Shown here: piece by piece, positions 53,539 through 61,903 of the stretch
Position numbering within the stretch: the first letter of the stretch is position 1
Layout of the letters: each line of letters opens with the position of its first letter
Origin: Nemertoderma westbladi
Lineage: Eukaryota > Xenacoelomorpha > Nemertodermatida > Nemertodermatidae
Reading direction: 5' to 3'
Assembly: GCA_032718475.1 (NCBI GenBank)
Contig: JAUCBJ010000014.1
Coordinates: 1 to 61,903, forward strand
DNA: 61,903 bases
Program-made: the position numbers and the translations under genes
The notes under the pieces: generated by a model
The model's input: only the letters and a program-made list of their open reading frames with translations
Database searches by the model: none
Told to the model about the DNA's origin: nothing

Positions 53539-56500
53539 TTATAATATTGTACCTACTTTGTAGACTGTCTGTTTTTTACCATGAGACCTCTTCAAGACCT
53601 TGTAGTCTCCAGTTTCATCTCGAGAAGTTTCTAGTAAGACCAGTTGTTGAACTGGTCGGATAATAACATGTTGATCTAATGTGCGTACAGAAACAGTCCT
53701 CACGCTGCCGTCGGCTGCTGGGTGTGTTTTTACGACCACACCTGTAACCCAATGACGACGCTTCAGATTAGCCTCGGCTAATAATACGTAATCTCCCTTG
53801 CATAGGTTACGCGTATTGTGATACCACTTAGATCTTGCTGAAATTGTTGGGAGGTAATATTTTCGCCAACAGTTCCAGAATGTATCTGCCAAAAGTTGGG
53901 TTATCTTCCAACTCTTGCGGCAGTAAATGTCGTCGTCCTCAGGGATGGAAATAGGAACTAAATTGGCTGGAGCTTGCATTAACACATGGTTCGGAGTTAA
54001 AGCAATGACATTGTCATTTTTGTCTGTCACTAAAGCGATAGGTCTGGAGTTAAGTATGGCCTCAATTTCTATAAAGAGGGTAACTAATTCGTCGTCGTTG
54101 AGTGTTTTATTCTCCGGTATAGTCTTATGCATGGCCAGTTTTATTGAGCGTATTAGACGCTCCCAGCTACCGCCCCTCCATGGGCTGTCTGGTGGGTTAA
54201 ATCTCCATGCAATGCGTCGAGGTAGCAACTCTTTCTCAATCTGCTCGTTATCGATTTTGTTCAACGATCTATTTATTTCATTGTTTCCACCAACAAAGTT
54301 TGACCCTTTGTCAGAATAGAATGCCTTGACCAATCCTCGTCTACCAATAAATCTACGTAATGCTAATATGAATGAGTTGGTAGACATGTCGGCTACTCGC
54401 TCTATATGTATGGCTCGACTCGCCATACATATAAAAATAACTCCCCACCTCTTTATCATACTGCGACCCCTTTTTGTTTCGATGGGACCAAAACAGTCTA
54501 GGCCAGTGTGTGTGAATGGTGGTTGATGGCTCTGTACGCGCGCTAATGGTAAGTCACTCATCTCCTGTTTCCCAACTCTGGCTTGTAGTTTCTTACAAGT
54601 TATACAATGATCTAGTACAGACTTGAGTGCGTTATTTGGTTTCAATAACACAAAACGCTGTCTTACCTGCGACAAACAATGAGATCTACCAGAGTGTTTG
54701 AGTTTCATGTGAGCATCGAGAATCATTGAACTCTGTAGTTCCAAATGGTGTGGAATTATGATTGGATACAAGTAATCAGTTCTTAGATCTGCCGCTTGGA
54801 GGCGGGATTTGTGGCAAATAAGACCTCTATGAATAGTGGGACTCCACTTTGTAAGGGGTGATGACGTCACAGGTCGTCTACTAGCGATTAACTGATATTC
54901 GCGACTAAATTCACGTTGCTGAAAATGTTTGATTATATCCAATTCCGATCTGTCTACTTCCTCTATACTCAATCGTTTAACAAATGTTTTATGTTTACTT
55001 AGGTATGCTTGTCTGTCAGCTAGAAAAATTACATAACGGCGTAACCAGGCCATCTTACGACAAGCGTCTGTCCAAGAAGATGTGGGATTAATTATCTGAT
55101 CGTAGACCCATCTTTTTGTGTCTGCAGGAAGGTCTATCGGCCGAGGTATTACTTTAGATTTATCTGGTTCCAAAATACCACTCTCATCTTTATTTTTCTG
55201 GTGTTTACTTACCAGATCTACATTTGGATTAACTTCCAAAGGTTGTCCACCATCGAAATTTAGTTTCTTCTTGTCTATAGTATTTATATTAATTTCTGTA
55301 GGTTCAATATTTCTACTTGGATCATCTATATGAATGTTAAGATCTACTGGAGTGGCGGTGGGTACATTTGGTGTAAGCTGTACCGAGTTGTTTAGGTCTA
55401 TTATTACTGAGGGGAGGTCGTTATCCATTAATGGTCGGTTTCGTAACCTGCCACGCCAAAGATCATTTGGGGTAGTTTGCATAAAACAACTCTGCTCTAA
55501 CCCTTTATCTAAAATGTTGTCCATCTCTAAGTCTACAACTGTTTCTTTCTTTGTTACTATTCCTGTTTCCCGACTGAGAAAATCTGCTGAAGCCTTAGCT
55601 TTAGATTTTGTAATCTTCTCGACCTTGATCTCAGCATCATTGGGTAGGGTGCCCGATTGGCAGTCGAAAATACGTGGCCAATAATCGATTGGTCTTGACA
55701 AGAAAACTGGACCATGTAACCAAAATTCTCTAACATCCGATTGTACAAAATCTCTTGGCATCATACCTCGAGACGCCATATCCGCTGGGTTTATATTGCC
55801 AGGACAGTGTCTCCAGTCTTCTTTGAGTGATGAGTCAAGAATCTCTGCCGTTCTATTTGTTATAAAAGTCTTAAACTGAACGTCATCTCTATTTATATAG
55901 ATCAGTACTAGCGTCGCGTCAGTCCAAAAAAATGTCTTCAAGTTAGTGTCCAACTCTCGCTTGATTGTCCTGGCGACTCCTACTGATATAGTGGCAGCTT
56001 GTAACTCGGCTCTAGGGTTGTTCATATATTTTGTAGGTCGAGTTTTTGCTCTAGAGTTAACGAATGAGGTTTCGAAAACTCCAGGGTTTACCTCTCTTCT
56101 AATATATGCTACCATACCTAGTCCGTTTTCGCTTGCATCACTAAAACAGTGAAGCTCTAAAGTAGATGGAAATGTGGCTTGTCTGGGGAAGTAAACTCTG
56201 GGAATGTTCAAATTCCTTAGTTCGGGTAACTGATCCTCCCACTTTCGCCACTCTATTGCCACATTTGAATCGATTGGCTCATCCCACTGTACTCCACTCA
56301 TCCAGATTTTACGTAGGTAAATCCTCGCTTGGAGTACAACAGGACTTATAAAACATAGCGGGTCAAATAATCGACTCATTGTTGATAAACAGATGCGCTT
56401 GGTGAGCATCTTGTTTTGTGACAAGGTTCGAACACGTACCTGAAAATTATCAGTATTTGGATCCCACACAAGACCAAGTACCTTAGCAACTGGAATAGGA

Positions 56501-59500
56501 TCTGATCCCAACTCAATCGGACCGCTCCCACGATCTTCGACCGGGAAAGAGGCTAATAGTTCAGGTGAATTCGACTTGAACTTGGTCAGTCGAAATCCTC
56601 CAGTTGCTAAGCATTTCTGTAGTCCATGTGCGATCTCTATTCCATTGTCTACGGAATCACAACTCACCAGTCCATCATCCATGTAAAAATCTCTAATCAC
56701 GGCTAAGATAACAGCGTAATTAAAATTACCTATCTGTTTCTTTGCACACTGTTTCATAACGTATAAGCACCCATTTGGACTGTCACGGGCCCCAAATATT
56801 CTTACCAACATTTGGTAAATCACTGGGTCTCCTGATAAGTCTTCATTGGGATACCATAAAAACCGTAAGCTGTCCCGGTCGCATTCTAATGCCTGTACCT
56901 GGTGGAACATGGCTTCCACATCACACGTGAATGCCACAGTGTTCTGTCGAAACCGCATTAGTATGCCAATCAATGAATTATTCTGATTTGGGCCGTCCAT
57001 CAATTCTGTATTAAGTGACTGTCCTAAGTATAGTAAACTACAGTCGTTTACTACTCTTACCTGTCCAGGTTTTTCGGGATGTGTCACGTAATGGTGAGGT
57101 AAATAGTAGGTCTGATCTGTAGTAATCTCAGGATGCTCCATTTTCCTTGCATATCCATTTTCTAAATATTTATTTATTTGTGTACGGTATTGTTGATGTA
57201 CCGTCTCGTTCCTTAGGAGGCGCTGTCTAACTGATTTGAGTCGTTTCAATGCTAGTGAATAATTGTTTTTCAACTTGGGCCTTTCATTCCGCCACAGCAT
57301 GCCAACTTCAAAGTGTCCGTTTGGAAGCTTCTTGAGAGTTTTGTCCATGATGTCTAAAGACCTTCTTTCATTGGCAGACATAGAGAGGTCGTAACTATTT
57401 GGCTCAACTGCATCTTGTTCTAACCAGTTTAAAGTTTTGAGGTCCATTTGTCTATCTATTTCAATTAAATCGTAAGCTTCTCTCAATGCTTCTTCTTCTA
57501 TCTGATTGCTGTCAATACATTTTAATGCGTTTTGTCTGGTCAATACATTGCAATTTGCAAAAAACGATGTAGTCTCTACATATTCGCTAGATCCAGGCTC
57601 TATACTTATAGGTTTGTTTTGGTCTGCAGTGAAATCCACATCGTGGTATTGTTCTGGATAGTTAAAACGGAAGATGCCATCCATTTTCCTAGAGTCGGTA
57701 GAGCTAATTTCACTGATGCAAAACTCACTTTCTAAATCACTTGGTTCACTTACCTCCGATTTGGTATCAGTTACTAAGATTCCAACTTCCTTGCTAGGCA
57801 ACATATTACACATAGCGACGTCGTTGTTGTAACTACTCCATTTATTTGGAAACCTAGTATACCACCCTAATATTGTTCTGTTTGCATATGGTTCACCAGG
57901 CATAAATTCTACAGGTCTAGTTTCCCAAACCTGATGGGCTGTGAATATATCGGTTCCAATGATCATCGCAATATTGCGATAATTTACTCTACATTCTGGA
58001 ATATCTAACTGTGAAATATATTCTCTTTCAAATTTGTTTGGTAAGGATACCGATCCTAATAATTGTGTAAAATCTCTTATAGCTGCAAACTGAACGTCCT
58101 GCAATGGAAGATAATTGAGTTCCCTGGCGCTATGGTGTTGTCTAGGTAACAGTGAGTCCAATGTTAGCGTCACATGTTTAATCGATACTAATTTCCTACC
58201 ATGAAGAGACCCGATGTCCATCATATCTGATCTTGCATTTCGGATATTTGTTACCACACTGGCAATTTCTTCATCCACATAACTATGACTAGAAGCCGGA
58301 TCCATAAGGCAATATATCCGTTTTGATCCTAACTCACCACTAATTCTGATCGGAACCACACTGAACGAACTTGTTTGTGCTCGAGTAAGAAATGTAGCAT
58401 TGTGAGTGGTATCACATTCAGAGACACCAGTCCCAACATCACTTGGTACACCTAAATATCCTTCTTCGCACGAAGATCCAGATTGATTATCATACTCATC
58501 AGGTCCTATTCCAGTAAATGTCACATTTCTATTTGGCTCGGTTGAAGTTATAATCTTGTAGTTGGGATGTTCAGCTAGGTATTGTTTAGTAGGGGTATGC
58601 TGTCGAGTATGTAGGAGTCTGTGGTGCAGTCTGCCACAGTCTGGACACCCCTTCGTTGTAGCACTAGCTGTGCATGCTCTACGTTTGTGACCCGCACCTA
58701 GGCACTTCCAACAAGCATCTAAACTTCTAATTGCCAAACGACGTTTTTCGACATCTAGTTTACAGAATAGATTACAATTGCCCAATTTGTGATCGTTGTA
58801 TTTCTGAAATTGTTGGTGACAATATTGGCACCCTCTAAAATCTGCCGATAATGTCTGAGATTGTGCTGGAATTGATCCTATGGGTGCAGCTACCTTGAGT
58901 GTGTCGTCTCTAGTGCTTCCCAGAGAGTTATAAGTCCTAGGTTGTTCTGCTGAGAAAGCCACTTTCGATTTTAAAACTGAAACTTTCTGATCTCTGTGCA
59001 AATATTCTTCAGAATAGTTAGACCGCAGCTCAGACTCTGCTTCTATCTTTATAATGTCGTAGATATGTTTCAAAGACACCTTTTCTCCTCTGTCCTCAAT
59101 CTTACTCTCTAACTTTCTCCACTTCTGACGGTGTCTAATACTAAGCCGCTTAACTACTTCTTTTAGTATGTCTGGCCTCTCACCATAAGACTCGCATCCA
59201 AGTGTGGGCCAAACCTGCAGCGCATTATTGATCTCATCTGCTAATTTTAATAAACCAGCACTATCTGTCGCTGGATTACCACTTGTTAACTCATCTGCTA
59301 TAGATCTAGCCATTTTAGTGCTCCCACCATAGACCTTTGTTAATCTATCGTAAGCAAGTTGAAATGCCCTAGGATTGCCTGTGTAGGTGTCTGCTAAAAT
59401 ACGTGGTTCTTTGTCAAGTAACTGGAACAAATAATTAAACTTTTCTGTTGGAGTAAAGTCTTGTGCCGCTATTTGTGTCTCCACATAGTTACTAAAAGTA

Positions 59501-61903
59501 CGCCAATACTTTGCATTACCAGTAAATCTTGGTGGTTTCTGTGGCGGCAATCCTTGCCTTGCAGCAAAGCGCGCTATTTCCTCAGCAATATCTGGTTTGA
59601 CCTTACAAGCTACCATTGGCTCAGTTTGTACTGGTTCTAAGTCTACAGTTTGTCTCGTGTGACTTAGTCGATTTCTCGAAATATTCCCCAGTTTACTAGG
59701 CCTCTTTTCTACCTTGGTTATGCTGTCCTCACTGTCTGTCCTGAAGTTATTGTCAATAAATATCACCTTAGGATTAGTCGGCATATAATCTCCTTCTTGA
59801 TCTACATTATCATATTCATTGTACTCAGCATTCGCATTTCGCCGAGCTGCTATCCGTTGTCGTTCTATTCGTTCTTCAGATCGAGTAACTCGATCGTCAA
59901 CACGCTGTATAGCTCCTTGAACTTCTCTTACAATCCTCATTACAGGCTCGTTACCCTTCGCAATCGCTTCCTGTACTAATTGTCCAATGGGAAACTTTGG
60001 TTCTATAGGTGTATCGGGATTTGGTTGAATATGACTAACATCTCTCGGGTATAACTCCCCAGATGCATAATGTTCCCCCTCCTCCTTTGTTATAAAGTTT
60101 TCTATTGAATGTGTGGCTCGCTCCGCTCCCATAGGGAACAATGGCACTCTAACACTAGTTTCCCTTTCTTCCGGGTTCACTGGAGTTGACTTCATCTTAT
60201 TGGCTATGTTTGGTTGTTCCGTATTTAGACCTATTCGATTTCCTCTTAATTTAATGTTATTTCTTAATTTGATGTCATCATGTCTTTTCTGATAATCTTG
60301 AAGTGCTATCTCCGCTGGATCAGTAATTTGAGCACCCTTGGCCATCATATCGTGAAAATGAGTCTTAAATGACGTCATCATATGTTGGTCAGCCGTAGTG
60401 TCTCCAGAGTTTCTCCCAGTATTAAATCTAATGACTGAAGATTCAAACTTATCGAATCCTTTTATAAAAGACTGTGCCCTTTCTAGTCCCTTTGAGGTTT
60501 CCAAATCTTCTTTCTCTGAAATTATACGTCTTTGAACATCAGCAATAGCGTCTTGCTTACGCTGATATTCTAAAATTTGATGTCTTCTTTGCTGTTCTAG
60601 AACCATGGTCGCCTTTCGCGCTTCTAAATGTTCGCGCTTATTTGCAATTAGCTTCTCCCGCTCTGCTTGCCTTAATTTATCTGCATTCCGATCTCGCTCA
60701 TCATCTGCAGCTCGTTTTACTCTTAAACGCTCCAGCTCCAATAAATAAGCATCTTGAATGCGTTTGGTGACACGTTCCCGTTCAGCCCGTTCATCTTCGC
60801 GCTTTAAGCGCGCAATTTCTTCTTCTCGTTCTAATCGCTTCTCATTTGCTTCGCGATCTCGACGGACAGTTTCTAACTCTGCTTCTATACGCAAGCGCTC
60901 CAGTTCTGCTACACGTTCACGCTCAATCCGATTTGTATTCGTTTCAGCAGTCTGTTGGTTTATTTCCTCCAAGTTCATCTGTTGCATATCTCGGGTTAAG
61001 TTTAACACCTCTTCTACTTCTTCTGATAACTGTTGATCTGCTAATTTGGAACGATCTGCTTCCTTCTGCTCAGCAATGAGCCTAGCCTGCTCACACTCCA
61101 ACCTACGCAATTGTGCTATTTGAGATGATGCCATAGATATCTCGCTTCCTGCTACAAATCGAGCTCTTCTTGAGTTAACAGGTCTTTGTCTGCTTTCTTC
61201 AGACTTCCTTCTCCAAATATTTCCTTCAGATACGGCTGCTACTTGCATATTTGCAGTGGTTGGTAATGGTAGTCCGGGAATAACTACCCCCTTAATTAAT
61301 AAATACCGCTCCAATGATTCAATAAAGACTCGTCTCCATTCTCCTAACTCTCCTTCTTCGTCTCTAATTTCAATCTGCGATGCGGATTCACCAATCAATT
61401 CATCCTTCAACTTAGATCTATGTATATCAAACAGTGCAGATACACGCAGATAATTTACCCGAACATTTCGCAATTTATCAAATAGCATTGTAAGATTCCT
61501 AGAATCTTGAAGTGACTCTGCCTCATCTACAAGTTCTCGAAGTTTACTACTCTGAACCATGAGGGTTTGATTGTATTTGTTTTGAAGAGAAATCAATTTA
61601 CTTCGACTATAGGATCCACTTTCTAACAATTTTAATAACTGATTTGTGGCGCGTGTAATTTCCGCCATATGTCCTCCTGCACTCTTTGCAAATGTAGTAA
61701 CACGTAGTGACACATCTCCCCTATCACTTAAAACTTCCGGAATTTCTTCGTTGCTCTGCATATATACTACACTAACTCTATCTGCACCATCAACTGGCGT
61801 CTCAGTCGCTACTACTGTCCCTACATTAGGTGTTGTTGGTCCAGCTTCGTCAGAGGTGGCATAAGGTGTTGTTCCGCCATTTTCTGGTGGGCTAGTATCG
61901 TCT
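53539..61903 (-). mobile_element. BEL/Pao retrotransposon 3, coding region intact (partial at window edge)
   Basis: Minus-strand element whose gag and pol domains lie in one uninterrupted frame. Its 5' LTR and leader are beyond 61903. The 3' untranslated region and LTR would lie left of 53539 but cannot be bounded. With no stop, frameshift or missing catalytic acid in RT, RNase H or integrase, it is the youngest-looking element here and might still be mobile. Confidence 0.9.
53539..61903 (-). CDS. BEL 3 Gag-Pol polyprotein (2740+ aa)
   Basis: ATG at 61761 gives 2740 codons, but the frame stays open for 47 more codons to the window edge, so the true start may lie outside. Order by residue: helical N-terminus; long charged coiled coil (about 217-420); capsid-like DUF1759 region (about 740-830, FTGNAKYWRTFSNYVETQ); zinc motifs including CWKCLGAGHKRRAC (about 1017); aspartic protease with DPAS at 1154 instead of DSG/DTG; RT with D1614 (CDVEAMFHQV) and YMDD at 1693-1696; RNase H with D1875, E1919, D1948 and D1994; integrase zinc domain (about 2350-2390) and acids D2422, D2484 and E2534 (DD49E); DUF5641-type end to about 2720. 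Gag and pol fused without a frameshift is usual in many BEL elements. The coiled coil makes it longer than the other two here. Confidence 0.92.
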   Translation of the reverse strand, partial: DDTSPPENGGTTPYATSDEAGPTTPNVGTVVATETPVDGADRVSVVYMQSNEEIPEVLSDRGDVSLRVTTFAKSAGGHMAEITRATNQLLKLLESGSYSRSKLISLQNKYNQTLMVQSSKLRELVDEAESLQDSRNLTMLFDKLRNVRVNYLRVSALFDIHRSKLKDELIGESASQIEIRDEEGELGEWRRVFIESLERYLLIKGVVIPGLPLPTTANMQVAAVSEGNIWRRKSEESRQRPVNSRRARFVAGSEISMASSQIAQLRRLECEQARLIAEQKEADRSKLADQQLSEEVEEVLNLTRDMQQMNLEEINQQTAETNTNRIERERVAELERLRIEAELETVRRDREANEKRLEREEEIARLKREDERAERERVTKRIQDAYLLELERLRVKRAADDERDRNADKLRQAEREKLIANKREHLEARKATMVLEQQRRHQILEYQRKQDAIADVQRRIISEKEDLETSKGLERAQSFIKGFDKFESSVIRFNTGRNSGDTTADQHMMTSFKTHFHDMMAKGAQITDPAEIALQDYQKRHDDIKLRNNIKLRGNRIGLNTEQPNIANKMKSTPVNPEERETSVRVPLFPMGAERATHSIENFITKEEGEHYASGELYPRDVSHIQPNPDTPIEPKFPIGQLVQEAIAKGNEPVMRIVREVQGAIQRVDDRVTRSEERIERQRIAARRNANAEYNEYDNVDQEGDYMPTNPKVIFIDNNFRTDSEDSITKVEKRPSKLGNISRNRLSHTRQTVDLEPVQTEPMVACKVKPDIAEEIARFAARQGLPPQKPPRFTGNAKYWRTFSNYVETQIAAQDFTPTEKFNYLFQLLDKEPRILADTYTGNPRAFQLAYDRLTKVYGGSTKMARSIADELTSGNPATDSAGLLKLADEINNALQVWPTLGCESYGERPDILKEVVKRLSIRHRQKWRKLESKIEDRGEKVSLKHIYDIIKIEAESELRSNYSEEYLHRDQKVSVLKSKVAFSAEQPRTYNSLGSTRDDTLKVAAPIGSIPAQSQTLSADFRGCQYCHQQFQKYNDHKLGNCNLFCKLDVEKRRLAIRSLDACWKCLGAGHKRRACTASATTKGCPDCGRLHHRLLHTRQHTPTKQYLAEHPNYKIITSTEPNRNVTFTGIGPDEYDNQSGSSCEEGYLGVPSDVGTGVSECDTTHNATFLTRAQTSSFSVVPIRISGELGSKRIYCLMDPASSHSYVDEEIASVVTNIRNARSDMMDIGSLHGRKLVSIKHVTLTLDSLLPRQHHSARELNYLPLQDVQFAAIRDFTQLLGSVSLPNKFEREYISQLDIPECRVNYRNIAMIIGTDIFTAHQVWETRPVEFMPGEPYANRTILGWYTRFPNKWSSYNNDVAMCNMLPSKEVGILVTDTKSEVSEPSDLESEFCISEISSTDSRKMDGIFRFNYPEQYHDVDFTADQNKPISIEPGSSEYVETTSFFANCNVLTRQNALKCIDSNQIEEEALREAYDLIEIDRQMDLKTLNWLEQDAVEPNSYDLSMSANERRSLDIMDKTLKKLPNGHFEVGMLWRNERPKLKNNYSLALKRLKSVRQRLLRNETVHQQYRTQINKYLENGYARKMEHPEITTDQTYYLPHHYVTHPEKPGQVRVVNDCSLLYLGQSLNTELMDGPNQNNSLIGILMRFRQNTVAFTCDVEAMFHQVQALECDRDSLRFLWYPNEDLSGDPVIYQMLVRIFGARDSPNGCLYVMKQCAKKQIGNFNYAVILAVIRDFYMDDGLVSCDSVDNGIEIAHGLQKCLATGGFRLTKFKSNSPELLASFPVEDRGSGPIELGSDPIPVAKVLGLVWDPNTDNFQVRVRTLSQNKMLTKRICLSTMSRLFDPLCFISPVVLQARIYLRKIWMSGVQWDEPIDSNVAIEWRKWEDQLPELRNLNIPRVYFPRQATFPSTLELHCFSDASENGLGMVAYIRREVNPGVFETSFVNSRAKTRPTKYMNNPRAELQAATISVGVARTIKRELDTNLKTFFWTDATLVLIYINRDDVQFKTFITNRTAEILDSSLKEDWRHCPGNINPADMASRGMMPRDFVQSDVREFWLHGPVFLSRPIDYWPRIFDCQSGTLPNDAEIKVEKITKSKAKASADFLSRETGIVTKKETVVDLEMDNILDKGLEQSCFMQTTPNDLWRGRLRNRPLMDNDLPSVIIDLNNSVQLTPNVPTATPVDLNIHIDDPSRNIEPTEININTIDKKKLNFDGGQPLEVNPNVDLVSKHQKNKDESGILEPDKSKVIPRPIDLPADTKRWVYDQIINPTSSWTDACRKMAWLRRYVIFLADRQAYLSKHKTFVKRLSIEEVDRSELDIIKHFQQREFSREYQLIASRRPVTSSPLTKWSPTIHRGLICHKSRLQAADLRTDYLYPIIIPHHLELQSSMILDAHMKLKHSGRSHCLSQVRQRFVLLKPNNALKSVLDHCITCKKLQARVGKQEMSDLPLARVQSHQPPFTHTGLDCFGPIETKRGRSMIKRWGVIFICMASRAIHIERVADMSTNSFILALRRFIGRRGLVKAFYSDKGSNFVGGNNEINRSLNKIDNEQIEKELLPRRIAWRFNPPDSPWRGGSWERLIRSIKLAMHKTIPENKTLNDDELVTLFIEIEAILNSRPIALVTDKNDNVIALTPNHVLMQAPANLVPISIPEDDDIYCRKSWKITQLLADTFWNCWRKYYLPTISARSKWYHNTRNLCKGDYVLLAEANLKRRHWVTGVVVKTHPAADGSVRTVSVRTLDQHVIIRPVQQLVLLETSRDETGDYKVLKRSHGKKQTVYKVGTIL

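Overview
This is a eukaryotic, almost certainly animal (invertebrate-type), heterochromatin-like window made of repeats and dead or living transposable elements. The reasons are three different BEL/Pao-type retrotransposons, non-LTR (LINE) fragments with animal-type reverse transcriptase and APE endonuclease sequence, a CACTA-like transposase remnant, a TTAA-flanked DNA transposon and a 21-kb tandem satellite. I see no convincing host housekeeping gene, no tRNA or rRNA gene and no bacterial-style operon. The exact taxon cannot be read from the sequence.

Layout. 1-581: AT-rich flank ending in decayed satellite units. 582-2166: a 5'-truncated, internally deleted LINE inserted into the satellite, bounded by a 10-bp direct repeat. 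2167-23135: about 285-290 units of a 72-bp satellite (with a 76-bp variant), containing recent multi-kilobase internal duplications at offsets of 792, 2516 and 4199 bp. 23136-30338: mostly non-coding AT-rich DNA with perfect hairpins, a LINE endonuclease fragment, and two copies of a 0.4-kb repeat that keeps a stem-loop through a compensatory base-pair change. 30339-32894 (minus): a broken gene that appears to have been one long frame, with an RNase D/WRN/EXD-like 3'-5' exonuclease-like N-terminus, a charged middle and three CCHC zinc knuckles. 33420-33965: a palindrome-rich minisatellite. 34040-39310 (minus): a decayed BEL element. 39450-39926 (minus): a CACTA/DUF4218-like transposase remnant. 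41006-50450: a second BEL element arranged as a 1996-bp, nearly perfect inverted repeat around its own gag-RT half, with a 736-bp TTAA-flanked transposon inside the RT. 50451-53538: AT-rich non-coding DNA with two copies of a 46-bp hairpin motif. 53539-61903 (minus): a third BEL element whose gag-pol is one uninterrupted frame of at least 2740 codons, still open at the window edge.

How it fits together. The window is a nest of selfish DNA at the edge of a satellite. The third BEL element looks intact over all coding domains. The other two are broken by stops, frameshifts, deletions and nested insertions. The most unusual items are the exonuclease-like/zinc-knuckle gene, the long inverted BEL structure that could give double-stranded RNA, and the higher-order structure of the satellite. 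Functional statements rest on motif recognition by eye; no database search was run.
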